Shown piece after piece: positions 1-5,448 of a stretch of DNA of 5,468 nucleotides. Numbering within the stretch: position 1 is the stretch's first letter; the number at the start of each line of letters is the position of its first letter. A model generated the notes under the pieces. It worked only from the letters and a program-made list of their open reading frames with translations, was not told the origin of the DNA and did not search any database. This DNA is from an uncultured Clostridia bacterium (lineage in GTDB: Bacteria; Bacillota_A; Clostridia; Christensenellales; Aristaeellaceae). Both the position numbers and the translations under genes were made by a program. The DNA is taken from NCBI GenBank assembly GCA_947166205.1, contig CAMVDI010000122.1:1-5468 (forward strand). The letters run 5' to 3'.

Positions 1-431
1 CGTACAACATGATGATCGTCAAGAACTTCTTCCAGGGCATCCCCCAGGAGCTGGAGGAATCCGCCGCCATCGACGGATGCAACGACGTGCTCATCCTGTG
101 GAAGATCGTGCTGCCGCTGAGCCTGCCGGTGCTGGCCACCTTCGGGCTGTTCTACGCGGTGGGCCACTGGAACGCCTACTTCGGCGCCATGATCTACATG
201 TCCGGCGCCAGGGACAAGTGGCCCCTGCAGGTGCTGCTGCGGGAGATCATCATCCTGGCCAACGCCTCGGCCGGCGACCTGCAGAACATGGACCCGAACT
301 TTGTTCAGCCGCCGGAGCAGTCCATCAAGATGGCGGTCATCGTTGTTTCCACCGTACCCATCATGTGCGTCTATCCCTTCCTGCAGAAGTATTTCGTGAA
401 GGGCGTCATGGTCGGCGCCCTGAAGGGCTGA
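1..431 (+). CDS. Carbohydrate ABC transporter permease, LplC/YtcP-like (CUT1), 5'-truncated
   Basis: This is the C-terminal half of an inner-membrane permease of a CUT1-type sugar importer. The reading frame enters from the left edge (first full codon at 3, Tyr-Asn before the two Met at 9 and 12), so the ATG at 9 is not the start. About 142 residues are visible; family members usually have about 290-300, so roughly half is missing. The EAA loop that docks with the ATPase is clear at about nt 57-116 (ESAAIDG, then nine residues, then IVLP). Two hydrophobic segments follow: one just after the EAA loop (LPVLATFGLFYAVGHW) and one near the end (MAVIVVSTVPIMCVYPFL). The C-terminus FVKGVMVGALKG is typical of the LplC/YtcP branch, which serves complex oligosaccharides including pectin fragments. 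The stop at 429-431 lies 72 nt before the binding-protein gene, consistent with one operon. The substrate is inferred only from downstream genes. Confidence 0.93.
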   Translation, partial: YNMMIVKNFFQGIPQELEESAAIDGCNDVLILWKIVLPLSLPVLATFGLFYAVGHWNAYFGAMIYMSGARDKWPLQVLLREIIILANASAGDLQNMDPNFVQPPEQSIKMAVIVVSTVPIMCVYPFLQKYFVKGVMVGALKG

Positions 432-450
432 CCTGATTCCATGGTTATCC

Positions 451-468
451 GCGGACGGAAGGTTCCGC
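451..468 (+). other. Small possible hairpin between permease and binding-protein genes
   Basis: GCGGA at 451-455 can pair with TCCGC at 464-468 around an 8-base loop. It lies in the 72-nt spacer, 22 bases before the binding-protein RBS. Intercistronic stem-loops ahead of binding-protein genes often stabilise the downstream message so that the binding protein is made in excess. Here the stem is only 5 bp, so the role is a guess and chance pairing is quite possible. Confidence 0.2.
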
Positions 469-490
469 AGAACGATAACAAAACAAAAAA

Positions 491-495
491 GGAGG
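491..495 (+). promoter_or_regulatory. Ribosome binding site that fixes the binding-protein start
   Basis: GGAGG, preceded by an A-rich run (AAACAAAAAA), sits 8 bases before the ATG at 504. It decides between that ATG and an in-frame upstream ATG at 441: the 441 start has no comparable Shine-Dalgarno and would bury the signal peptide behind 21 extra, mostly polar residues. Confidence 0.85.
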
Positions 496-503
496 AAGTA
501 CCC

Positions 504-2000
504 ATGAAGAAACTTGTTTCTCTGATGCTGGCCCTGGTCATGGCCCTGAGCCTGATGAGCTTTGCCTCGGCCGACGAACCCTTTGAACTGACCGTCATGC
601 TGCCGGACTTCTACTCCACCGAGGATTTCCAGGTGGAAGGAAACCCGGTGCTGGACGCCATCGAGGCGGCCACCGGCGTGCGGCTGAAGGTCAACTTTGT
701 GGCCAACTCCACCTACGGCGACGCCATCAACACCACGCTGAGCGACAACAACAAGCCCATGCTGATGGCCCTGACCGACGCCCGCGGCGCCTCCATCATT
801 GAATCCGCCCGCGCCGGCGCCTTCTGGGATCTGACCGAGTTCGTCCGGGACGCGGAGAACTATCCCTACCTGGCCGCCGGTTCCGAGAAGGTGTACAACA
901 ACATCTCCGTGGACGGCCGGATCTACGGCATCTACCGCAGCCGGGCGTATCCCCGGGCGGGCATCTACTACCGCAGCGACATCGCCAAGGCCGCCGGCAT
1001 CGAGAAGAAGCCCGAGACCATCGAGGAGCTGACCGCCCTGGCGGAAGCCCTGACCGCCTACGGCAAGGAGCATGACGCCTACGCGCTGAACATGATCTCC
1101 TACACCGAGGGCACCATCAACGTCATCACCGTCGCCTTCGGCGCGCCGGACACCTGGGGCGTCAACGAGAACGGCGACATCTATCCCGCCCATGAGGATC
1201 CCGCCTATCTGGAAGGCCTGAAGTGGCTGCGCCATCTGTATGAGATCGGCGGCATCGATCCCAACTTCGCCACCATCGACTCCACCAACTGGGACAACAT
1301 CGAGCGGACCGGCAAGGCCTACATGCGGTTTGACTGCCTGGACAACGCCTACCGTCAGCAGGAATGGTTCCAGAACAACGAAGGCGTCACCGAGCAGATC
1401 TTCGAGATGATCCCCGGCCTGAAGAAGGCGGACGGATCCATCACCCTCTGGGCCCAGAACGCCGGCTTCTCCGGTGAAATCGTCGTGACCAAGTCCGTCA
1501 AGGAAGAGGACCTGCCCAAGGTCATGAAGTTCCTCGACTGGTGCAACGGCCCCGAAGGACAGATGCTGCTGAACTGGGGCGTGCAGGATGTGACCTACTG
1601 GCTCGACGCGGAAGGCTACCGCCTGGCGGCTCCGGAATCCGGAGAAGACGTGACCGCCCAGATCCACCTGATCCAGCACAGCCTGAACCAGCTGGGCATG
1701 AACGTCCCCGGCGATCTGTGCATCCCCATGATGCTGCCCGCCCGGCGGCAGGAGGACAGCGACTTCAACCTGAACTACGGCCAGTACGCCGTGGGTAACC
1801 CCTGCTATCCGCTGATCAGCGAGACCAACGTGGCCTTCGGCACCACGCTGAAGCAGATCATCTCCGACGCCGCTGTGCAGTACATCGCCGGCATCATCGA
1901 TGAGGACGGCCTGCGGGCTGCCTGGCAGCAGTGGAGCGAGGAGGGCGGCGCCAAGATGACGGAAGAATACAACGCCGCCTATCATGCCACGCAGAACTGA
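504..2000 (+). CDS. Extracellular solute-binding protein of a sugar ABC importer (LplA/YtcQ-like)
   Basis: This is a secreted binding protein of 498 residues, about normal for the LplA-like large oligosaccharide-binding family. It would capture the sugar outside and deliver it to the permease encoded just upstream. Residues 1-23 form a signal peptide: MKK, a Leu/Met/Ala-rich core, then ASA before Asp24, a signal peptidase I type site. There is no Cys near the cleavage site, so no lipobox is visible, whereas most Gram-positive binding proteins are lipoproteins. The mature part has the usual two-lobe signatures: ELTVMLPDF early, GRIYGIYRS around residue 140, YYRSDIAKAAGI followed by ETIEELTALAEAL, and a C-terminal helical lobe (KVMKFLDWCNGPEGQMLLNWG). 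The start at 504 is chosen on its GGAGG and the signal peptide. The catabolic genes downstream suggest pectin or rhamnogalacturonan oligosaccharides as ligand, but nothing in the protein itself proves this. Confidence 0.92.
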   Translation: MKKLVSLMLALVMALSLMSFASADEPFELTVMLPDFYSTEDFQVEGNPVLDAIEAATGVRLKVNFVANSTYGDAINTTLSDNNKPMLMALTDARGASIIESARAGAFWDLTEFVRDAENYPYLAAGSEKVYNNISVDGRIYGIYRSRAYPRAGIYYRSDIAKAAGIEKKPETIEELTALAEALTAYGKEHDAYALNMISYTEGTINVITVAFGAPDTWGVNENGDIYPAHEDPAYLEGLKWLRHLYEIGGIDPNFATIDSTNWDNIERTGKAYMRFDCLDNAYRQQEWFQNNEGVTEQIFEMIPGLKKADGSITLWAQNAGFSGEIVVTKSVKEEDLPKVMKFLDWCNGPEGQMLLNWGVQDVTYWLDAEGYRLAAPESGEDVTAQIHLIQHSLNQLGMNVPGDLCIPMMLPARRQEDSDFNLNYGQYAVGNPCYPLISETNVAFGTTLKQIISDAAVQYIAGIIDEDGLRAAWQQWSEEGGAKMTEEYNAAYHATQN

Positions 2001-2021
2001 TTCCAACTGAACCATGAAACG

Positions 2022-2037
2022 GGAGCCGGAGGGCTCC
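2022..2037 (+). other. Short GC hairpin abutting the terminator-like stem
   Basis: GGAGCC at 2022-2027 pairs with GGCTCC at 2032-2037 (6 bp, 4-base loop) and directly abuts the larger hairpin at 2038. An alternative pairing, CCGGA 2026-2030 with TCCGG 2035-2039, would borrow two bases from the larger stem. It may stack on the main hairpin or be incidental in such GC-rich DNA. Confidence 0.35.
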
Positions 2038-2071
2038 GGGGCTGCCGCGTTTCCGCGGCAGCCCCCTCTTT
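2038..2071 (+). terminator. Terminator-like hairpin after the binding-protein gene
   Basis: A perfect 12-bp stem is formed by GGGGCTGCCGCG (2038-2049) and CGCGGCAGCCCC (2054-2065) with loop TTTC. It is followed by CTCTTT, a weak and interrupted T-tract. The stem is very stable and lies 38 bases after the stop of the binding-protein gene. The poor U-run suggests incomplete termination: part of the transcripts could read on into the enzyme genes, giving more transport protein than enzyme, or the stem could simply protect the 3' end of the upstream message from exonucleases. Whether it truly terminates cannot be told from sequence. Confidence 0.65.
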
Positions 2072-2177
2072 CCGGGAAGGCGGAGGGGCCCCTGAGGGGG
2101 CGCCCCGCTCCCGGTGATAACGGACACAGGGCCGTCCGCCCCGGGCGGACAGCCACAGGACCCGGCGCGGGGCCGGG
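2072..2177 (+). other. Structured gene-free spacer or leader before the catabolic genes
   Basis: No credible gene lies here; the whole gap is 2001-2195. Several pairings are visible after the terminator-like stem. First, CCGGGA 2072-2077 with TCCCGG 2109-2114 encloses an inner GC stem (GGGG 2085-2088 with CCCC 2103-2106, and CCCC 2089-2092 with GGGG 2097-2100). Second, GTCCGCC 2134-2140 pairs with GGCGGAC 2144-2150 around a 3-base loop. Third, CGGAC 2121-2125 can pair with GTCCG 2134-2138, which excludes the second. Fourth, CCCGGC 2161-2166 pairs with GCCGGG 2172-2177 and ends three bases before the AGGAGG RBS of the next gene. CACAGG is repeated at 2125-2130 and 2154-2159. No T-tract follows these stems and I recognise no known riboswitch. 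An internal promoter is plausible, but no good -35/-10 pair is visible. Confidence 0.45.
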
Positions 2178-2195
2178 GGAGGAGGACCGAAGCGG

Positions 2196-2996
2196 ATGAA
2201 CCGGATCTATTGCTGCTTTCCGGGGGGAAAGCATAAAGCCCTGACCATGAGCTACGACGACGGCCGGACCCAGGACCGCCGGCTGGTGGAAATCTTCAAC
2301 CGGTACGGCATCCGGGGCACTTTCAATCTGAACAGCGCCCTGTGGGACCGGGGGGATCGGATCGACCCGGAGGAGATTCCGGAGCTGTACCGGGGGCATG
2401 AGGTGGCCTGCCACACGGCGACCCATCCCACCATTGCCCGCTGCCCCCTGCCGGAGGCAGCCAGGGAAGTGCTGGACGACCGGGCCTGGCTGGAGGGGAA
2501 GACCGGATATCCCGTCCGGGGCCTCGCCTATCCCAACGGATCCGTAAGCCGGGAGATCGAGAATCTGCTCCCCTCCTGCGGAATCCGCTATGCCCGGGTG
2601 GTGGGCTCCTCGGACGGCTTCGGCCTGCCGGAGAATCCCTACCGCTGGCAGGCCACCTGCCACCACAACCACCGGCTGATGGAGCTGGGGGAACAGTTTC
2701 TGGGACTGTTCAAGCGGCAGTATCTCTATCTGATGTATGTCTGGGGCCACAGCTATGAATTCGACGACCGGAACAACTGGGACCTGATCGAGAATTTCTG
2801 CCGGATGATGGGCGGGAAGGAAGATATCTGGTACTGCACGAATATAGAATTCATGGACGCCATGGACGACTTTGCCCGTCTGCGCTTTTCCGCGGACAAC
2901 AGCTTTGTCAGCAATCCCTCGGCCAGGGACTGCTGGATCTCGGTGAACGACGGGGCGCCGGTGGCCATTCCCGGCGGAAGCACGGTGAAGCTTTGA
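2196..2996 (+). CDS. Polysaccharide deacetylase family protein (NodB/CE4-like fold), probably cytoplasmic
   Basis: This 266-residue protein opens the catabolic module. AGGAGG at 2180-2185, 10 bases before the ATG, supports the start. NodB-type motifs appear in order. LTMSYDDG holds the candidate base and metal Asp (Asp21, Asp22). GTFNLN at 41-46 forms a core strand. HTATH gives metal His73 and His77. GLAYPNG (109-115) stands where classical members have an R-x-P-Y/x-G motif, but without the Arg. YVWGHSYEF places His185 as the late catalytic His. The metal triad Asp-His-His is therefore intact. The last 30 or so residues (from about 235) look beta-rich and lie beyond the NodB barrel. No signal peptide or membrane segment is seen, so a cytoplasmic location is inferred. 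The family removes N- or O-acetyl groups from sugars; the substrate here is not known, and the neighbours suggest an imported pectic oligosaccharide. The next gene starts 19 nt after the stop. Confidence 0.85.
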   Translation: MNRIYCCFPGGKHKALTMSYDDGRTQDRRLVEIFNRYGIRGTFNLNSALWDRGDRIDPEEIPELYRGHEVACHTATHPTIARCPLPEAAREVLDDRAWLEGKTGYPVRGLAYPNGSVSREIENLLPSCGIRYARVVGSSDGFGLPENPYRWQATCHHNHRLMELGEQFLGLFKRQYLYLMYVWGHSYEFDDRNNWDLIENFCRMMGGKEDIWYCTNIEFMDAMDDFARLRFSADNSFVSNPSARDCWISVNDGAPVAIPGGSTVKL

Positions 2997-3015
2997 GGAG
3001 AGGAAGGAAAAGCGA

Positions 3016-4077
3016 ATGAACATCTACAGGGACCCGGTTACGGGATATGAGATCCGCCGCTACACGGAGGGTCCGGAGCGGAACGCCAAGCTGTACTTCA
3101 CCTGCGAGAACTTCTCCGCGGACGACCGGTACTTCTTCTTCATCAGGGACCAGGAGCCCGGAAGGACGGACGGGGGATGCTGGCGGGCGGAGGTCAGCAC
3201 CGGGGAGCTGACCCGGGTGACCGACGACAGCTACCGGGGGTTCGCCACGGACCGGGAGAAGAACATCGGCTATACCTGCCGGAACGAGACGGAAGTCTAC
3301 GCGGTGGAGCTGAACACGCTGGAGATGAAGCGGATCGGCGATCTGCCCAGGGGCGGACAGATCACCGGACATCTGACGGCGGCGGACAGCGGCCGCATCG
3401 CCTGCAGCTACCATCTGGCCAACAAGTACTACGCCCTTGTCATTCTCGACCCCGGGAAAGAGGCGGAGACCGTTTACCAGAGCGACTACCGCCTGGGCCA
3501 TGCCCAGATCTGCCCCACGGATGAGAACCTGATCTTCTACATCCATGAGACGGAGGGGGACGCCTTCCAGCGGACCTGGATGTTCGACGTGAAGGAGCGG
3601 TATGTCCGGCCCTATTATGTGGAGCATCCCAGCGAGTGGATCACCCACGAGGTCTGGAGCGCGGACGGCACGGAGATGGCGCTGATGAAGCTGGATCCCG
3701 CGGGCTTTGTGGACGGGGAGAAGGGCGAAACCCATACCGGGAACATCATCATCGGCGACAGGGACGGCCGGCATTTCGACGTGGCGGCCTCGAGCCTCCA
3801 GCTGCTGCACCCCTGCATCAGCCGGGATCACAAATGGCTCTGCGCGGACCGGATCAGCTATCTGGGCACCCGGGTGCAGGAGGGCGTGGTGCTGATCGAG
3901 CGGGCCACGGGAAAGACGAAGCTGATCGCCACCACCGGCAGCTGCAGGACCGGCGCGGACCATCAGCATCCCTCCTTCAACCGGAAGGGGGATCAGATCC
4001 TGTTTTCCAGCCCGGATGAGAACGGCATCGCCCAGGTATGCGTCATTGACCTGAATCAGGTCCGAAAGGATTGGTGA
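3016..4077 (+). CDS. ogl: Oligogalacturonate lyase-like beta-propeller (PL22 family)
   Basis: This is a 353-residue protein without a signal peptide, shorter than the roughly 390 residues of the enterobacterial cytoplasmic enzymes. PL22 enzymes beta-eliminate short (unsaturated) galacturonides inside the cell, feeding the 5-keto-4-deoxyuronate route. Repeated blade-like strands run throughout (SADDRYFFFIRD about 34-45, SADGTEMALMK 215-225, SRDHKWLCAD 269-278, NRKGDQILFSS 322-332), typical of a beta-propeller. Candidate active-site residues are His211 in WITHEVW (family base position), His265 in LLHPCIS, and His316 and His318 in DHQHPSF (metal His positions). The Gln that I recall as fourth metal ligand three residues before the His-x-His pair appears to be Gly313 here. 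AGGAAGGA at 3001-3008 precedes the ATG. A more distant propeller function (for example a different uronide or a TolB-like role) is the main alternative. Confidence 0.8.
   Translation: MNIYRDPVTGYEIRRYTEGPERNAKLYFTCENFSADDRYFFFIRDQEPGRTDGGCWRAEVSTGELTRVTDDSYRGFATDREKNIGYTCRNETEVYAVELNTLEMKRIGDLPRGGQITGHLTAADSGRIACSYHLANKYYALVILDPGKEAETVYQSDYRLGHAQICPTDENLIFYIHETEGDAFQRTWMFDVKERYVRPYYVEHPSEWITHEVWSADGTEMALMKLDPAGFVDGEKGETHTGNIIIGDRDGRHFDVAASSLQLLHPCISRDHKWLCADRISYLGTRVQEGVVLIERATGKTKLIATTGSCRTGADHQHPSFNRKGDQILFSSPDENGIAQVCVIDLNQVRKDW
4065..4070 (+). promoter_or_regulatory. Ribosome binding site inside the end of the PL22 gene
   Basis: AAAGGA lies within the last codons of the PL22 gene, 12 bases before the ATG at 4083. 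It leaves several possible starts for the first esterase: TTG 4071, GTG 4074, ATG 4083 and ATG 4092. The spacing is too short for TTG or GTG and a little long for 4083, so GGTGAG at 4073-4078 may contribute. Translation is probably coupled to the upstream stop at 4075-4077. Confidence 0.5.
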
Positions 4078-4082
4078 GCTGT

Positions 4083-4742
4083 ATGCGGACCATGTGGATT
4101 ATCGGGGATTCCACCGTGGAGGACAATCAGCCCCCGTTCCGGGGATGGGGATGGGCCATGCCGGAGTTCGTCCGGGAGGATGTGACCGTCCGGAACCACG
4201 CCCTGAGCGGCCGCTCCAGCCGCAGCTTCCGGGCGGAAGGACTGTTCGGGCCGGTGGAGGAGGGCATGGAGCCGGGGGATCTGCTGCTGATCCAGTTCGG
4301 CCACAACGACGAGAAGCCGGATGAGCGGCATACGGATCCGGACAGCACCTATCCGGAACAGCTGCGCATGTACTGTGAAGCCGCCCGGAGAAAGGGTGCG
4401 CAGCCCGTGCTGATCACCTCCTGTGAGCGCCGGTTCTTCACCGGGGACGGCGGCCTGCTCTTCACCCACGGGGAATACCCGCTGGCGGTGCGGAACCTGG
4501 CGGCGGCGGAGAAGATTCCGCTGTGCGACCTGCTCAGGGACAGCCGGGAGCTGTACCTGTCCCTGGGGCCGGAGGAGACCGCGAAGCTCTTCGTCCGGCT
4601 GGCGCCGGGCGAGCATCCGGACTATCCGGAGGGGCATGACGATCAGACCCATTTCAACGCGGAGGGCGCCCGGGCGATCTGCGCCCTGGTGGCGCGGGAG
4701 ATGCGCGCGTATCCGGAGCTGGCGTCCTGGCTCCGGGACTGA
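4083..4742 (+). CDS. SGNH-hydrolase esterase, rhamnogalacturonan acetylesterase-like (CE12), first copy
   Basis: This 219-residue esterase, typical in length for CE12, would remove O-acetyl groups from rhamnogalacturonan oligosaccharides. All four SGNH blocks are present: GDST with nucleophile Ser10; NHALSGRSSRSF with oxyanion Gly43; GDLLLIQFGHND with Asn75; and DQTHFN with Asp187 and His190. Arg116-Arg117 in TSCERRFF also fits the family. In the GWGQ segment common in CE12 the Gln is replaced by Trp24. There is no signal peptide, so it should act on imported sugar. The ATG at 4083 is preferred because it gives a short MRTMWIIGDST lead matching the next paralogue; ATG 4092 is possible. It starts 5 nt after the PL22 stop and is followed 19 nt later by a related esterase. 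An exact substrate other than RG-I cannot be excluded, as SGNH esterases are broad. Confidence 0.88.
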   Translation: MRTMWIIGDSTVEDNQPPFRGWGWAMPEFVREDVTVRNHALSGRSSRSFRAEGLFGPVEEGMEPGDLLLIQFGHNDEKPDERHTDPDSTYPEQLRMYCEAARRKGAQPVLITSCERRFFTGDGGLLFTHGEYPLAVRNLAAAEKIPLCDLLRDSRELYLSLGPEETAKLFVRLAPGEHPDYPEGHDDQTHFNAEGARAICALVAREMRAYPELASWLRD

Positions 4743-4750
4743 GCCGGAGC

Positions 4751-4760
4751 GGAGGAGAGG
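4751..4760 (+). promoter_or_regulatory. Ribosome binding site that fixes the second esterase start
   Basis: GGAGGAGAGG lies directly after the first esterase stop and one base before the ATG at 4762; its core GGAGG (4751-4755) gives 6 bases of spacing. This settles the start at 4762 even though the frame stays open upstream to 4423. That upstream stretch is out of frame with, and entirely inside, the first esterase gene. Confidence 0.85.
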
Positions 4761-4761
4761 C

Positions 4762-5448
4762 ATGAGCGTTTTTATCTGCGGCGATTCCACCGCCGCGGCC
4801 TACAACCCGGCGGAAACCGACATCGTGGGATGGGGCCAGGCCCTGGCGGAGATGATGCCGGAGGCCGGGATCCGCAATCACGCGATGGCGGGCAGAAGCA
4901 CGAAGACCTTTCTGGCGGAGGGGAGACTGGACCGGCTGGCGGGCGAAATCCGCCCGGGGGATCTGATGCTGATCCAGTTCGGCCACAACGACGAGGGCGA
5001 CAGGCCGGAGCGGCATACGGAGCCCCGGACGGAATTCCGGGAGAACCTGAAAACCTTTCTCCGCTTTGCCCGGGACCGGGGCGCCCGGCCGGTGCTGATG
5101 ACGCCCATCTGCATCCGGGACTTTGAGGATGGCCGGCTTCTGGAAAGCCACGGGGAATACAAGGAAGTGGTCCGGGAACTGGCCCGGGAGGAAAAGGTCC
5201 CGCTGATCGACCTGTATCGGGAGAGCCGGCGCCTGGTGACGGAAGCCGGGGAGGAAGGCAGCAAGGCATTCTATCTGATGGAGAGTCCCGACCCGGCGGT
5301 GCCGGGAAGGACGCTGCCGGATCATACCCATACCCGCCGGAAGGGCGCGGAGGCGTACGCAAGGGCGGTGCGGGAGGCGCTGGAGGGGCTCGGGCCGGAG
5401 CCGGACCGCCCGGAAGAAGAAAACGGAAGGAGAGAGACTGAAGCGTGA
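4762..5448 (+). CDS. SGNH-hydrolase esterase, rhamnogalacturonan acetylesterase-like (CE12), second copy
   Basis: This 228-residue paralogue of the preceding esterase shares roughly a third of its residues by eye. SGNH residues are Ser9 in GDSTAAAY, Gly44 in NHAMAGRSTKTF, Asn76 in LIQFGHND, and Asp187 with His190 in DHTHTRRKGA. It keeps the GWGQ segment (residues 23-26) that the first copy has altered. The region between the GHND block and the catalytic Asp-His differs: TPICIRDF replaces the TSCERRFF of copy one, and the stretch before DHTH (SPDPAVPGRTLP) differs from copy one's APGEHPDYPEGHD. No signal peptide is seen. Residues 211-228 form a charged Glu/Arg/Pro tail beyond the fold, whose codons also contain the RBS of the next gene. 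The pair suggests acetyl groups at two positions or on two backbone sugars, but that division is inference. Confidence 0.88.
   Translation: MSVFICGDSTAAAYNPAETDIVGWGQALAEMMPEAGIRNHAMAGRSTKTFLAEGRLDRLAGEIRPGDLMLIQFGHNDEGDRPERHTEPRTEFRENLKTFLRFARDRGARPVLMTPICIRDFEDGRLLESHGEYKEVVRELAREEKVPLIDLYRESRRLVTEAGEEGSKAFYLMESPDPAVPGRTLPDHTHTRRKGAEAYARAVREALEGLGPEPDRPEEENGRRETEA
5428..5432 (+). promoter_or_regulatory. Ribosome binding site for the gene at the right edge
   Basis: AGGAG within GGAAGGAGAGAG lies inside the last codons of the second esterase, 12 bases before the GTG at 5445. An in-frame TGA at 5439-5441 blocks any longer start, so the RBS and this stop together point to GTG 5445. Confidence 0.55.

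Noticed and set aside
441..503. Alternative upstream start for the binding protein
   Set aside because: No RBS precedes ATG 441, and using it would place 21 mostly polar residues before an otherwise perfect signal peptide.
2093..2121. Possible internal promoter with TGATAAC as a -10 element (2115-2121)
   Set aside because: The -35 position 17 bases upstream of GATAAC (2093-2098, TGAGGG) is a poor match, and the -10 itself is only partial; not enough to call.
2014..2199. Small plus-strand open frame in the spacer (61 codons)
   Set aside because: Its ATG lacks a good RBS, its sequence is Gly/Pro/Arg-rich, and it runs through the terminator-like hairpin; it is better explained as noncoding spacer.
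2908..3969. A 353-codon open frame on the minus strand opposite the PL22 gene
   Set aside because: It is a shadow created by GC-rich codon usage. Its protein is low-complexity (Pro/Ala/Val/Arg-rich) with no recognisable motif, while the plus strand has a clear family match, an RBS and operon spacing.
4423..4761. N-terminal extension of the second esterase frame upstream of 4762
   Set aside because: The extra 113 residues are an Arg/Trp/Ser-rich out-of-frame reading of the first esterase gene; a strong RBS at 4751-4760 and the MSVFICGDST start show the true beginning.
4056..5362. Long minus-strand open frames opposite both esterase genes (for example 4056-4790, 4654-5331, 4772-5362)
   Set aside because: They give Arg/Pro/Gly-rich translations without family motifs and lie wholly opposite well-supported SGNH genes.
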